Assembly (NCBI GenBank): GCA_034670065.1 | Contig: JAXMOG010000001.1 | Location: 744,001-808,000 of the forward strand | From: Mesobacterium_A sp034670065 | GTDB taxonomy: Bacteria > Pseudomonadota > Alphaproteobacteria > Rhodobacterales > Rhodobacteraceae | DNA: 64,000 bases | Direction of reading: 5' to 3' | In this document: piece by piece, positions 43,676-52,836 of the stretch | Numbering within the stretch: the first letter of the stretch is position 1 | Layout of the letters: every line of letters begins with the position of its first letter | Made by a program: the position numbers and the translations under genes | Notes under the pieces: model-generated | What the model saw: the letters and a program-made list of their open reading frames with translations, nothing else | Told to the model about the DNA's origin: nothing | Database searches by the model: none

Positions 43676-44557
43676 TCAGCGTTCCAGCGTCAGGAAGTAG
43701 TCGAAGATTTCCGGCACATTGCCGTCGCCCATGCCCTCATCAACTGCGGCCTGAAGGTAGGTAGAGGTGCCTTCGGCGATTTTGGCTTGCGTGCCCATGT
43801 CTTCGGCCATTTTCAGGAAATAGCCCAAGTCCTTGTTGGCGTTGTTGATGGAAAACCCAAGGTCGCTGACCCCGTCCACGGCGTAGTTTTTGCAAAACCC
43901 CATGAAGGGCGAATTGGATGGGCCCGTCGACATGATCTCGTAAAGCTGGGCACGATCGACACCGGCGCGTTCGGCCACGGCGAAGGCCTGGCTCATCGCG
44001 GTCACGGTCGTCATGCCCATGAAGTTGTTGATCAATTTGGTAACGTGCCCCGCGCCCAACGCGCCGAGGTAGAAGACGTTTTCGCCTTGCTCATCAAGCA
44101 CGGGCTTGACCTTGTCGAACGTCGCCTTGTCGCCCGCCGCCATGATGTTGAGCAACCCGTCTTTGGCATGCGCCGGTGTGCGGCCAAGCGGGGCATCGAT
44201 CATGCCCGCACCCTTCGCGGCGAGGTCTGCACCGATCTTGCGGGTTGAGGCGGGGATAGATGTGCCAAAGTCGATCAGAACCGCGCCCTCGCGGATGCCT
44301 TCCAAGATGCCCTCGTTGCCATAGACGATCTTTTCCACGACTTCGGAAGTGGTAAGGCAGAGCATCACGATATCGCAGGCTGCTGCCAACTCCTTGGCAG
44401 AGGAGGCTTGCGTGGCGTTGCCCCGATCCAGAACCGTCTTCACGGCGTCTTTGTTGAGGTCCATCACGACCAGCTCAAACCCCCGTTTTTGAAGGTTCTC
44501 CACCATATTGCCGCCCATCAGGCCAAGGCCGATAAAGCCGATCACAGGTTTGGTCAT
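43676..44557 (-). CDS. 3-Hydroxyisobutyrate dehydrogenase-family reductase, probable DEH/uronate-derived keto-acid reductase
   Basis: A 293-residue beta-hydroxyacid dehydrogenase. It has the N-terminal NAD(P) motif IGFIGLGLMGGNMVENLQKR, the substrate loop FGTSIPASTRKIGADLAAKG / APLGRTPAHAKDGLLNIMA, and the catalytic Lys segment GAGHVTKLINNFMGM. Relatives reduce tartronate semialdehyde, methylmalonate semialdehyde or, in alginate degraders, 4-deoxy-L-erythro-5-hexoseulose uronate (DEH) to 2-keto-3-deoxygluconate. Immediate placement after a KdgF cupin and a PL15-type lyase favours the DEH role. The operon runs leftward from the algS-like gene. Confidence 0.85.
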   Translation of the reverse strand: MTKPVIGFIGLGLMGGNMVENLQKRGFELVVMDLNKDAVKTVLDRGNATQASSAKELAAACDIVMLCLTTSEVVEKIVYGNEGILEGIREGAVLIDFGTSIPASTRKIGADLAAKGAGMIDAPLGRTPAHAKDGLLNIMAAGDKATFDKVKPVLDEQGENVFYLGALGAGHVTKLINNFMGMTTVTAMSQAFAVAERAGVDRAQLYEIMSTGPSNSPFMGFCKNYAVDGVSDLGFSINNANKDLGYFLKMAEDMGTQAKIAEGTSTYLQAAVDEGMGDGNVPEIFDYFLTLER

Positions 44558-44596
44558 GACGTATACTCCGTTATTCTGTTCTTGTTGGTCATCGGA

Positions 44597-44929
44597 TCAA
44601 AGGAAGTCTTCGCGGTGCGGCGTAAAAACGTCCAACAGCGTGCCCGCCTCAAGGCAGGTCGCGCCGTGTTCGATATTTGGCTGTTTGTAAAGAGAGTCCC
44701 CCGGCCCGACGATGTAGGTCTTATCGCCGATGGTGAATTCGAACTTGCCCGACATCACATAGGTAATCTGTTCGTGGACATGGTTGTGCAGCGGCGCTGT
44801 GGTGCCTTCATCGAAGTGGACTTCGACGACCATCAGGTTATCGTTAAACGCCCCGACTTTGCGCGACAGCCCGTCGGCGACGGTTTCAAGTTCGGCGTCC
44901 TTGCCAGGAAACATGTTTTTGACGGTCAT
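44597..44929 (-). CDS. kdgF: KdgF-type cupin for unsaturated uronate ring opening
   Basis: A 110-residue single-cupin protein: VEVHFDEGTTAPLHNHVHEQ with the metal ligands His-x-His and Glu/Gln, then VMSGKFEFTIGDKTYIVGPG and NIEHGATCLEAGTLLDVFTP with a further His. This length and motif set matches KdgF, which converts unsaturated monouronates released by alginate or pectate lyases into the linear keto form. It sits between the lyase and the reductase genes, exactly between the reactions it would link. Confidence 0.85.
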   Translation of the reverse strand: MTVKNMFPGKDAELETVADGLSRKVGAFNDNLMVVEVHFDEGTTAPLHNHVHEQITYVMSGKFEFTIGDKTYIVGPGDSLYKQPNIEHGATCLEAGTLLDVFTPHREDFL

Positions 44930-44945
44930 TTGGTCGGTCTCCGCT

Positions 44946-47261
44946 TTAAGTGTTGGCGAGTTTCTTCATGACGACCTTGAAGGTGTTCTCGTCGGCGTCG
45001 GTGAAATAGAGGTCGGCGTCGTAGCCCTGATCGTCCATGAAATTGAACACCCGCTTTGGCGCGTCGAGTTTGTAGGGCACCAGAAGGGTCGCGATCCGGT
45101 GGCGGGTCGCGGCTGGGTATTTGGCCTTCAGAACGGTGCTGACGGGCAGGCCTTCGAAATCGGCGGGGTCGACACCTTCGAACCCTGTATCTTGAACGAT
45201 CTCGGGCTTGCCGCCTTCCGACCACACGACCTGTCCGTAAAAACCCGCGCGATCGCCCACATTGCGGAACGAGGATTTGCCCAAGTCGTAAGGGTTGTTG
45301 GCGTGCAACAGCCAATCCACTGTGACGGGGCTGGTCGCGTCGACCTTGTCGACGATCACGAAATAGGAATTGCGCACGAAGTAGATCTCGCGTTCGGCAC
45401 GGGTCACTTCGGGTGACAGGCTTTGATAGGCGGGGGTCGCGTCGCCGCAAATATAGATATGATCCTCGCGGTCTTTGGCCGCGATAATGCGGCCGGACGC
45501 GGCCAGCGCCTTGGCTTTGTCTTTGCCGGCATATTGCCCTTTGCCATTGATCAGGATCGCGTTCTTGGAACGTGTCTGACGCCGCCACTCACGGTGCATC
45601 GAGGAATTGAAGGCCACGTAATGGCCGGACTGGATGGCCATATCTTCACCATAGGCGGACATGCAGAACGCGTTCTGGTCACCGTGGCTGTGGCTGATCG
45701 ACCCATACTTGGAGGATTTGAACACGAATTGGATGTGTTCGTCTGGCACCGCCATTTTGTGCTGGATTGCGGCCCAACCGACGCCTTCGAAGTGGCGCAG
45801 CCCACCGGGTGGATCAATCGCCTCGACTGTGGGCCAGTCGGTGCGGAAGGCCAGTTCGTCAAACCGTGTGTCCCACCAGCCCCAGTTGTAGAAATCGCCT
45901 TCGGTGCCGGGGTTAAGACGGTGGTTTTCGTCGCAATACCACTGGTAGGCGCCATTGCCCGTCACGCCGCCGAATTGGCGCAGGTTCATGCCAATCTTGA
46001 TACAGGTCAGATCGCCCATGGTGCTATCGTCGCCAAAGGTGGCGCGACGGGTATCGGGGGCTTTGGTGAAAAGTGGGAAATCAGCTGTGCGCTGAAAGAA
46101 CGGGCGCTGATAGACATTCAGGCCGGTGTAAGATTTCAGCCAGTTGGCCGCATCCAGCAGGTAGGAAATGCCTGTCATCCAGTAGTGCGGCCCCTCGGCC
46201 CAGCCACCTTGCGCGTCGCCCCAAGGCGAATAAACGGTGTAGAGAAACTCAATGGAATAGTTCAGCCAATCACGGGCCTGGCCTGTCTCATCGTCATGCA
46301 ATAGCGCGATGCAAGCGGGAATAACGCAGGATGAAATCGAGCGCACCGCATGGCTGTCATAGGGGAACAAGTGGATCTTGGCGTTCAGGATCGCGTGTTC
46401 GGCAATGTCGCGGGTGCGTTCCAAGAGGGCCGCGCGCACCATAGTACGTTCGTCTTCCGACAGTTCGTTATGCAGCCAGTCATAGCCCCAAGCAAGCGCG
46501 TTGCAGACGCGGTAGGCCCATTCATCTGTGTAGGCGCGGGAGGTGACTCCCATGGGGTCCCAGCTGGCGGCCTCCAACAGCCATTCCTTCGCGCGCGCGG
46601 TTATCGCCGCATCGCCCGTAACCTTGCCACCAATGGCAAGGTGGCGGATCGCATACCAGACCTCTTGCAAGTCGATATAGGTCTGGCGCCAGATGGGCGC
46701 AACGCGCTGATGGTTGGGATATCCCTCAGGCTCTTTCATAACCTCGCGGTCCATCCATGGCAGCACGGATTTTTCGTAGAAGGTGGACCATGTGCAGTGG
46801 TCAGGGTCGGCCTTTATCGCATTGATGAAGTCGGGAAGCCGGTCGTTGGTCATCCAAAGGCGTGGGTGATCTTTTGCGACCTTTGCCAAGCGGATATCGC
46901 GGGGCGGCAACGGTGTTTCGGCCAGACCATCGGCCACGGTGAATGTGCGGGTGCTGCTCCAGTCGCTGGTCGCTTTGCCATTGTCCCACGTGGCGTAAGA
47001 CCAGTGATATTCGCCGGGCTCTAGCACGTTGTCGGGGGTAAAGAAATTCAACGGCAGACCTTCGAAGGTCTGCGTTTTGGCCTTCGGAAAGGCCGGGTCA
47101 GCAGAGATGCGCAGCACATAGGCAGCGTCGTCATCAATTACGGGAATCCAGGTAAATCGGGGCGGGTTTTCTGCGACGTCGGTTTCAGCGGTCGGACCAT
47201 ATTGGATGGTCAAACGGCCCGCTTTAGGTTCGTCAAGCAAAGGTAGTTTGGTAGCCGACAT
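44946..47261 (-). CDS. Exo-type oligoalginate lyase, PL15 family (heparinase II/III fold)
   Basis: A 771-residue protein without signal peptide, similar in length and sequence to the Agrobacterium exo-alginate lyase Atu3025 as I recall it. Residues about 1-110 form a beta-domain (LLDEPKAGRLTIQYGP; TENPPRFTW-like). An alpha/alpha toroid follows to about 430, then a beta-sandwich of heparinase II/III type. Candidate catalytic residues are His304 (FPYDSHAVRS), Tyr360 (EGPHYWMTG) and His524/His526 (SISHSHGDQNAF). It would release unsaturated monouronate from imported oligo-alginate in the cytoplasm. It follows the AlgQ-like gene by 74 bp and ends 16 bp before kdgF. Other uronate polymers cannot be fully excluded. 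Confidence 0.85.
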   Translation of the reverse strand: MSATKLPLLDEPKAGRLTIQYGPTAETDVAENPPRFTWIPVIDDDAAYVLRISADPAFPKAKTQTFEGLPLNFFTPDNVLEPGEYHWSYATWDNGKATSDWSSTRTFTVADGLAETPLPPRDIRLAKVAKDHPRLWMTNDRLPDFINAIKADPDHCTWSTFYEKSVLPWMDREVMKEPEGYPNHQRVAPIWRQTYIDLQEVWYAIRHLAIGGKVTGDAAITARAKEWLLEAASWDPMGVTSRAYTDEWAYRVCNALAWGYDWLHNELSEDERTMVRAALLERTRDIAEHAILNAKIHLFPYDSHAVRSISSCVIPACIALLHDDETGQARDWLNYSIEFLYTVYSPWGDAQGGWAEGPHYWMTGISYLLDAANWLKSYTGLNVYQRPFFQRTADFPLFTKAPDTRRATFGDDSTMGDLTCIKIGMNLRQFGGVTGNGAYQWYCDENHRLNPGTEGDFYNWGWWDTRFDELAFRTDWPTVEAIDPPGGLRHFEGVGWAAIQHKMAVPDEHIQFVFKSSKYGSISHSHGDQNAFCMSAYGEDMAIQSGHYVAFNSSMHREWRRQTRSKNAILINGKGQYAGKDKAKALAASGRIIAAKDREDHIYICGDATPAYQSLSPEVTRAEREIYFVRNSYFVIVDKVDATSPVTVDWLLHANNPYDLGKSSFRNVGDRAGFYGQVVWSEGGKPEIVQDTGFEGVDPADFEGLPVSTVLKAKYPAATRHRIATLLVPYKLDAPKRVFNFMDDQGYDADLYFTDADENTFKVVMKKLANT

Positions 47262-47335
47262 CGATCAGGAATCCCGCGAAAAAATTGAAATGAAATGCCC
47301 AGGGCGACTTAGATCGCCGCCCCGAGCGGGAGGAT

Positions 47336-48898
47336 TTAGTTGGCGCCGTACTGGCGGTCGTAGGCCGACTGCATGACGGCTAACAAGTCCTGCAGACCCA
47401 TCTCATCGAGCTGTGCAACGTATGCGTCCCAGTCTTCCATCACGTCACCATTGCCGAGAATCCAGCTTTGCTGACGCTCGAGCATGTAGTCACGGATGGA
47501 ACCCCACGTGCGGTCATAGACCCGCTGTTCGTCAGCCGTGAACGCCACGCCGAGGAAATCTGGGATCAGGTAGTCGCCTTGCTCATAAAGGTCGATTCCT
47601 GCCAGCGCGAACTCGTTTGTCCATTGGATTTCATAGTTATAATCCTGGAAGTAGCCGCGTGCCTGAAGCTGGGCACCGTCCTGATAGAGCGAGCGGTTGA
47701 CCGGTCCACGTGCGAGGAATTCTTCGGTAAAGATCGGCTTGCCATCGACCATCTCATAGTGGTTACCTTCTACGCCGAAGTTGGCCAAACGGCGACCTTC
47801 TTCGGTGAACCAGAAGTCAAAGTACTTGATAGTTTCGACTGCGTTCTCGTTGGTGTGGCCAATGGCCCAGCCATCAGGCTTTACGAGGATGCGGCGGTGC
47901 TCTTCGATGCGACGACCCGAGGGGGAGGCCGGTGGCACAAAGGCCTCGAAGGCAAAGCCTTCGATCTCGGAGGAAAGGCTGTTGTAGCCACCCGTCGAGG
48001 CAAACCAGTCATGGGTCGACCCGCCGAGGTTTTCCGACAATAGGAAGTCACGGGCAGATGAGCCGCGAGTGAAGATCTCCGCGTCGATCAGGCCGTCTGC
48101 ATACCAACGGGCCAGATTGCTGATGCCGTCGCGATAGCCTTCGCCGATGTAGCCGTGGCTGATCTGGCCGTCTTCTACGAGGAAGTCGTGGTAGGTGTCA
48201 GAGCCGTGTGCCCGACCGTCCCAGAGCGTGACCAGGCGGATAAGTTCAGGCCATTGACGGGCAAAGAAGGGCACTTCGTCCGCTTCGCCATTGCCGTTGG
48301 GGTCTTGCGTTTTGAAGGCACGAAGAACAGCTTCGTACTCTTCCACAGTCTGCGGCACGTCAAGACCAAGCGCGTCCAACCAGTCTGTGCGGATCCAGTA
48401 GGCGCGGCCATATTTGCCGTCAGGCAGATAGGGGATGTAATACATCTGGCCATCAGAAGCCTTCACGGCTGCCTCAATGTCGGGGCGCTCCGCATAATAG
48501 GCCGCGATGTTCGGCGCATGCTCTGCGATCAGGTCGTTGAGGGGCACGAAAGCACCTTCCGGACCGAATTGGTTCACGAAGTCCCGGATCCGGCTAGAGC
48601 CAACGATGTCGGGAATGCTGCCGGAGGCCAGCATCAAGTTCAGCGCTTCGGTCCGTCCTGTGTTTTCGTCCGTCCGCATGTTGGCGCCTACCGTGTCGTT
48701 GATCAGGTGGATACCTGTCAGCTCGCGGGCCACCTGTTCCACAGGCCATTCTTCTTCATAGATTGGGTAGCGGGCATGGTTCATCTGGATTGTGAGTTCC
48801 AGTGGTTCATCGACAATCATCAGATGACCGTCGGCGAAGGCCGGTGTTGTGATGGCACTCCCTGCAAGCAAGGCCGCCGCTAGGCTCAGTTTACGCAT
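47336..48898 (-). CDS. ABC transporter substrate-binding protein, AlgQ/LplA type (alginate oligosaccharide)
   Basis: A 520-residue exported receptor (AlgQ2 of Sphingomonas is of similar size). It has a Sec leader of 22 residues ending in TPAFA and a cluster-D sugar-binding fold. FKTQDPNGNGEADEVPFFA contains an EF-hand-like calcium loop, DPNGNGEADE, as found in AlgQ proteins. Other family text includes YYIPYLPDGKYGRAYWIRTD and PDGWAIGHTNENAVETIKYF. Encoded between the AlgM-like permeases and the lyase, it would capture alginate oligomers in the periplasm. Confidence 0.87.
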   Translation of the reverse strand: MRKLSLAAALLAGSAITTPAFADGHLMIVDEPLELTIQMNHARYPIYEEEWPVEQVARELTGIHLINDTVGANMRTDENTGRTEALNLMLASGSIPDIVGSSRIRDFVNQFGPEGAFVPLNDLIAEHAPNIAAYYAERPDIEAAVKASDGQMYYIPYLPDGKYGRAYWIRTDWLDALGLDVPQTVEEYEAVLRAFKTQDPNGNGEADEVPFFARQWPELIRLVTLWDGRAHGSDTYHDFLVEDGQISHGYIGEGYRDGISNLARWYADGLIDAEIFTRGSSARDFLLSENLGGSTHDWFASTGGYNSLSSEIEGFAFEAFVPPASPSGRRIEEHRRILVKPDGWAIGHTNENAVETIKYFDFWFTEEGRRLANFGVEGNHYEMVDGKPIFTEEFLARGPVNRSLYQDGAQLQARGYFQDYNYEIQWTNEFALAGIDLYEQGDYLIPDFLGVAFTADEQRVYDRTWGSIRDYMLERQQSWILGNGDVMEDWDAYVAQLDEMGLQDLLAVMQSAYDRQYGAN

Positions 48899-48927
48899 AA
48901 GTTTTCCTCCCTTTTGCGATTTCTTGG

Positions 48928-49809
48928 TTACTCTTTGACGCCCCCGAGCAGGATGCCCTTCTCGAAGTACTTCTGGATGAACGGGTAGACGATCAGCACG
49001 GGGACGATCGAACAGACGATGATCGCTCCTGTGACAGTCTCGGCGCTGAAGCCGGCAGCCGTCTGGACGATGGCAAATTCGTCGTCGTCGCTGAGATTTG
49101 AGATCGTGTGGCGCAAGAAGACCTGAAGCGGAATCTTGCTTTCCGATTGCAGCAGCACCATGGCCCAGAAAAAGCCGTTCCAGCGCGCCACGATCAGGAA
49201 CAATGTGATCGTGGCAATAGCCGGTTTAGACAGCGGGATGAACACCTTCCAGAGCACCTGAAAATCGTTGGCCCCATCCATGCGCGCGGCCTCTTCAAAG
49301 CTTTGCGGGATGGATTCAAAGAAATTGCGCAGCAGGATGATGTTGAAAGCGTTGATCGCAAAGCCAAGGATGATGCCGAACATACTGTCCAGTAAGTTCA
49401 GATCGCGCATGTTCAGGAAGAACGGGATCAGACCGGCGTTGAACCACATCGTGAAGGCGATGAAGAGGTTGAAAAACCGCCGCCCCTTAAGCTGCGGACG
49501 CGACAGGGCGTAGGCGCACGGGATGATGAACGCGAGGCTCATCAAGGTCCCACCGATCGTGTAGATAAAGGTATTGCCGTAGCTGCGCCAGAACTGCGGA
49601 TCCTTCAGGATATAGCCATAGGCCTCAAGCGTGGCGTCGATGGGCGTCAGCACCACCTTGCCCGCCTGTGCCGCAAACCCCGAGCTGAACGACACCGCTG
49701 CGATGTAGATAAACGGGTAAAGCGTGGCGACCGTGAACAGGCCGATCAGGACAGAGACCACGATGGCGAAGAACTTGTCGCCACTTGAATAGAGGTTCCA
49801 ATTCATCAT
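48928..49809 (-). CDS. ABC transporter permease, AlgM2/LplC type
   Basis: A 293-residue permease (identical in length to AlgM2 of Sphingomonas as I recall it). It has six hydrophobic helices, starting NLYSSGDKFFAIVVSVLIGL, and the EAA motif region SIPQSFEEAARMDGANDFQV for contact with the ATPase. The C-terminal YPFIQKYFEKGILLGGVKE is the usual end of MalG-type permeases. It starts 12 bp after the partner permease. Confidence 0.9.
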   Translation of the reverse strand: MMNWNLYSSGDKFFAIVVSVLIGLFTVATLYPFIYIAAVSFSSGFAAQAGKVVLTPIDATLEAYGYILKDPQFWRSYGNTFIYTIGGTLMSLAFIIPCAYALSRPQLKGRRFFNLFIAFTMWFNAGLIPFFLNMRDLNLLDSMFGIILGFAINAFNIILLRNFFESIPQSFEEAARMDGANDFQVLWKVFIPLSKPAIATITLFLIVARWNGFFWAMVLLQSESKIPLQVFLRHTISNLSDDDEFAIVQTAAGFSAETVTGAIIVCSIVPVLIVYPFIQKYFEKGILLGGVKE

Positions 49810-49821
49810 GTGTCTATCCTC

Positions 49822-50835
49822 CTACCAGAGCGACGTGCGCGAGAAGCGGCGCGACAGGGTGTTGGCGGTCATGACCAGGACGAAGGCGACGACAGCGTTG
49901 AACAGGCCCGCTGCAGCGGCAAGGTCGTATTGACCGGACTGGAGGCCCTGACGATAGACCCAGGTATTCACCACATCCGCCGTCTCATATGTCGAGGGCT
50001 GATAGAGCAGGACCACGAGTTCGAACGACACTTCCATGACATTGCCGATACGGATGATCAGCATGATCAGGATTGTGGGCAGGATCGATGGAATGGTGAT
50101 CTTCCACATCATCTGCCAACGGTTTGCGCCATCCATAGCGGCACTCTCGTAGAGCGACGGATTCACGCCGGCGATGGCGGCCAAGAACACGATGGAGCCA
50201 AAGCCAGCCTCTTGCCAGATTCCAGTGCCCACAAAGATCGGACGGAACCATTGAGGCTGCGTTAGGAAGTAGATCGGGTCCAACCCAAACCAGCCCAAGA
50301 CAGCATTGACTACACCCACGGTTGGCGAGAACGCGGTGATAACGATACCTGCGATAATCACCGACGAAATGAAGTGCGGCAGATAAACGATGGTCTGCGC
50401 GGTCCGCTTATAAGTCGCGTGCATGACCTCATTGAACATCAATGCAAGGATGATTGGTGCAGGGAACCCAAACAGCAGGTTGTAGAAACTGATGGTGATC
50501 GTGTTTCGTACGGCGCGGATAAATTGATCGTTGTTAAAGAGCGTCTGAAAATGCTCCCACCCGATCCAGGGGCTGCCTGCGACACCGCGGAAAATCGAAT
50601 AGTCCTTAAACGCGATTTGCAGGCCGTACATCGGCTTATAGAGGAACACGAGGAACCAGATGATTGTGGGCAGCAGCATCGCATAGATCTGCCATTCACG
50701 CCGGAAATGATCCCAGACCTTAACCCAGTTCTTGTCGGGCACGCGGGTCTGCTTGCGCTCACGAAGTGCCTCGCCTGCCTCAACGACAGCTTCTTCAGTC
50801 GTAAGGCCTCCGACATCGGTATTCTGATCGGTCAT
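49822..50835 (-). CDS. ABC transporter permease, AlgM1/LplB type
   Basis: A 337-residue permease with a hydrophilic N-terminal extension of about 45 residues, then helices beginning QIYAMLLPTIIWFLVFLYKP and the conserved YGLQIAFKDYS. The EAA loop is ESAAMDGANRWQMMWKITIP. Its C-terminus ends with NTLSRRFSRTSLW. It lies 4 bp after the ATPase gene and pairs with the AlgM2-like subunit. Confidence 0.9.
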   Translation of the reverse strand: MTDQNTDVGGLTTEEAVVEAGEALRERKQTRVPDKNWVKVWDHFRREWQIYAMLLPTIIWFLVFLYKPMYGLQIAFKDYSIFRGVAGSPWIGWEHFQTLFNNDQFIRAVRNTITISFYNLLFGFPAPIILALMFNEVMHATYKRTAQTIVYLPHFISSVIIAGIVITAFSPTVGVVNAVLGWFGLDPIYFLTQPQWFRPIFVGTGIWQEAGFGSIVFLAAIAGVNPSLYESAAMDGANRWQMMWKITIPSILPTILIMLIIRIGNVMEVSFELVVLLYQPSTYETADVVNTWVYRQGLQSGQYDLAAAAGLFNAVVAFVLVMTANTLSRRFSRTSLW

Positions 50836-50839
50836 CGGA

Positions 50840-51916
50840 TCAGCCCCCCAGGTTCAGTGCGCGGCCGGTTTCAGCGTCAAACAGTTTGACCAGATGAGAC
50901 GGCACATGAACCGCGCCCACGCCAGCCAGATGGTTGATGTCGCCATTTGTGTCGGCCTTGAAGACAAGGTTGTCGTCGCCGTGGCGCGCATGCAGCAGCG
51001 CCTCTGATCCAAGGGGTTCGACCAGATCAAGGTTGATTGGCAAGGCCGAGGAATTGCCCTCATCCGTCAACGTCACGTGTTCGGGGCGGATGCCGACAAC
51101 CACATCGCGACCAGCATGATTGGCAACAGAGCCATTGATCTTGATCTCCGCATCGCCAATCTGGGCGCCCGTTTCCGTTAGCCTCCCCTTCATCTGGTTC
51201 ATCGGCGGAGAGCCAAGGAAGCCCGCAACGAAGGTGTTGGCGGGGTTGTTGAACAACTCCATCGGAGTGCCAACCTGCTCGATCCGCCCGTCATTCATAA
51301 CGACGATCCGGTCGGCAAGTGTCATAGCCTCAACCTGATCGTGGGTCACGTAAACGGACGTCACGCCAAGACGGTTGTGCAGGCGTTTGATCTCGGCGCG
51401 CATCTGCGTGCGCAACTTGGCGTCGAGGTTGGAAAGCGGTTCGTCAAACAAAAAGACTTTAGGGTGACGCACAATCGCACGACCCATGGCGACCCGTTGG
51501 CGCTGACCGCCCGAAAGGTCTGCCGGGCGGCGTTCAAGGTAGGGAGTGAGACCCAGAATTTCGGCGACGTCATCAATAGTTGTCTTGATTTCGTCTTTGG
51601 GCATTTTGCGGATGCGTAACCCGAAGGCCATGTTGTCGGCCACGTTCAGGTGCGGGTAAAGCGCGTAGTTCTGGAACACCATTGCCACATCGCGATCCTT
51701 TGGGGCGACGCGGTTCATGCGGCGCCCGTCGATCGTCAGATCACCATCGGTAATTTCCTCAAGCCCTGCGATCATCCGCAGCGTTGTGGATTTACCGCAG
51801 CCTGACGGGCCAACCAGCACCACAAACTCCTTTTCGGCAACGTTCAGATCAATCCCGTGAACAACCTGCAAAGCCCCGTAAGCTTTGACGATTCCGCTTA
51901 GATTTACACCGGACAT
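50840..51916 (-). CDS. ABC transporter ATP-binding protein, AlgS/UgpC (MalK) type
   Basis: A 358-residue ATPase: Walker A GPSGCGKSTT, QNYALYPHLNVADNMAFGL, signature LSGGQRQRVAMGRAI, Walker B VFLFDEPLSNLDAKLR, switch VTHDQVEAMTLADRI. A C-terminal TOBE-type regulatory domain follows (VVGIRPEHVTLTDEG). First gene of the leftward alginate operon, divergent from the GntR regulator. Its start is 63 bp from the nearest of three operator-like repeats. Confidence 0.92.
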   Translation of the reverse strand: MSGVNLSGIVKAYGALQVVHGIDLNVAEKEFVVLVGPSGCGKSTTLRMIAGLEEITDGDLTIDGRRMNRVAPKDRDVAMVFQNYALYPHLNVADNMAFGLRIRKMPKDEIKTTIDDVAEILGLTPYLERRPADLSGGQRQRVAMGRAIVRHPKVFLFDEPLSNLDAKLRTQMRAEIKRLHNRLGVTSVYVTHDQVEAMTLADRIVVMNDGRIEQVGTPMELFNNPANTFVAGFLGSPPMNQMKGRLTETGAQIGDAEIKINGSVANHAGRDVVVGIRPEHVTLTDEGNSSALPINLDLVEPLGSEALLHARHGDDNLVFKADTNGDINHLAGVGAVHVPSHLVKLFDAETGRALNLGG

Positions 51917-51978
51917 GGCGCCCTCCCTTTGGTGCTGTCGGGCTCAGCCCCTCCTCAGGGCCGAATCAATTTCACAAA

Positions 51979-52023
51979 CTGGTATACTAGCAGCCATTCT
52001 GGAATACTAGTCTGGTATACTAG
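51979..52023. promoter_or_regulatory. Three copies of a 12-bp palindromic operator
   Basis: CTGGTATACTAG at 51979-51990, CTGGAATACTAG at 51999-52010 and CTGGTATACTAG at 52012-52023. Each is a near-perfect inverted repeat around GTATAC. They lie in the 158-bp gap between the algS-like gene and the divergent GntR regulator. The core resembles the TTGGTATACCAA operator of the hexuronate GntR regulators UxuR/ExuR, fitting a uronate-responsive switch. Confidence 0.7.
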
Positions 52024-52074
52024 TTTGATTTCTGATAGGCGGGATATTAATGTCGTCTCAAAAGGAGCGCCCCA

Positions 52075-52767
52075 ATGCCACAGGCGAACGCACATAGTGA
52101 ACGACGCACGGCTGTTGATGACGTGTTTGACTATCTGTATCGACAGATTTCATCGTTGCAGCTAAAGCCGGGTGACCGGATTTCAGAGGCCGAGATTGCA
52201 GCACAATTCGGAGTGTCGCGCCAACCTGTACGGGACGCCTTCAGCCGACTTGCCAACCATGACCTGCTGCTGATCCGCCCACAGCGTGCCACGGAAGTGC
52301 GTCGGTTCTCCATGCGCGAAATCGAAAAAGCGCGGTTCGTGCGGGCCTCCATCGAGAAAGAAGTTCTCTTGCGTGCTGCAACCCGATGCGATGCAACGGG
52401 TGGTGCCCTTCTGGATAAAGAATTGACCCGACAAGACGCGGCTGTTGCCGCATCGGATGTCGAGGCCTTCGGGCGGTTGGACTACCAATTCCACAAGATC
52501 CTCTGCGAAATCGGCGGGGTCGATTACGCCTTTGACGTCATCATGTCCGAAAAGGCCAAGGTGGACCGTTTGTGCATGTTGGGCCTGTCCAAAGAACAGC
52601 GCATGCCTGACCTTGTCGCGGACCACCGCCTTATCGCGGACGCCGTCAAATCCCATGATGGCAAAACCGCAATCGCCGCGGGCATGAAACATCTGTCGCG
52701 TCTTGATGAAACGATTGAGCGGATCACCGCGTCGAACGCCAACTTCTTTGATAGCATCGGCGACTGA
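52075..52767 (+). CDS. GntR-family regulator, FCD subgroup (probable alginate/uronate regulator)
   Basis: A 230-residue regulator: winged helix at residues 14-80 (VFDYLYRQISSLQLKPGDRI; FGVSRQPVRDAFSRLANHDL) and a C-terminal FCD domain (IEKARFVRASIEKEVLLRAA; LDYQFHKILCEIGG; VADHRLIADAVKSHDGKTA) with the conserved Asp/His metal-ligand positions. AAAAGGAGC precedes ATG 52075. Its position beside the alginate operon and the triple operator makes it the likely local repressor of both divergent operons. Confidence 0.88.
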   Translation: MPQANAHSERRTAVDDVFDYLYRQISSLQLKPGDRISEAEIAAQFGVSRQPVRDAFSRLANHDLLLIRPQRATEVRRFSMREIEKARFVRASIEKEVLLRAATRCDATGGALLDKELTRQDAAVAASDVEAFGRLDYQFHKILCEIGGVDYAFDVIMSEKAKVDRLCMLGLSKEQRMPDLVADHRLIADAVKSHDGKTAIAAGMKHLSRLDETIERITASNANFFDSIGD

Positions 52768-52836
52768 CGCAAATAGTCAGGCTTTTCGGGATGGCGCCGA
52801 CAGCGCTCGATGGCCTTTGGGGAACGAAAGCAATCC

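Noticed and set aside
43676..44557. Reading the reductase as tartronate semialdehyde reductase (GarR) or 3-hydroxyisobutyrate dehydrogenase
   Set aside because: The family fits equally, but no glycolate, glucarate or valine genes are adjacent, whereas the lyase and KdgF genes are; the general family name is kept in the call.
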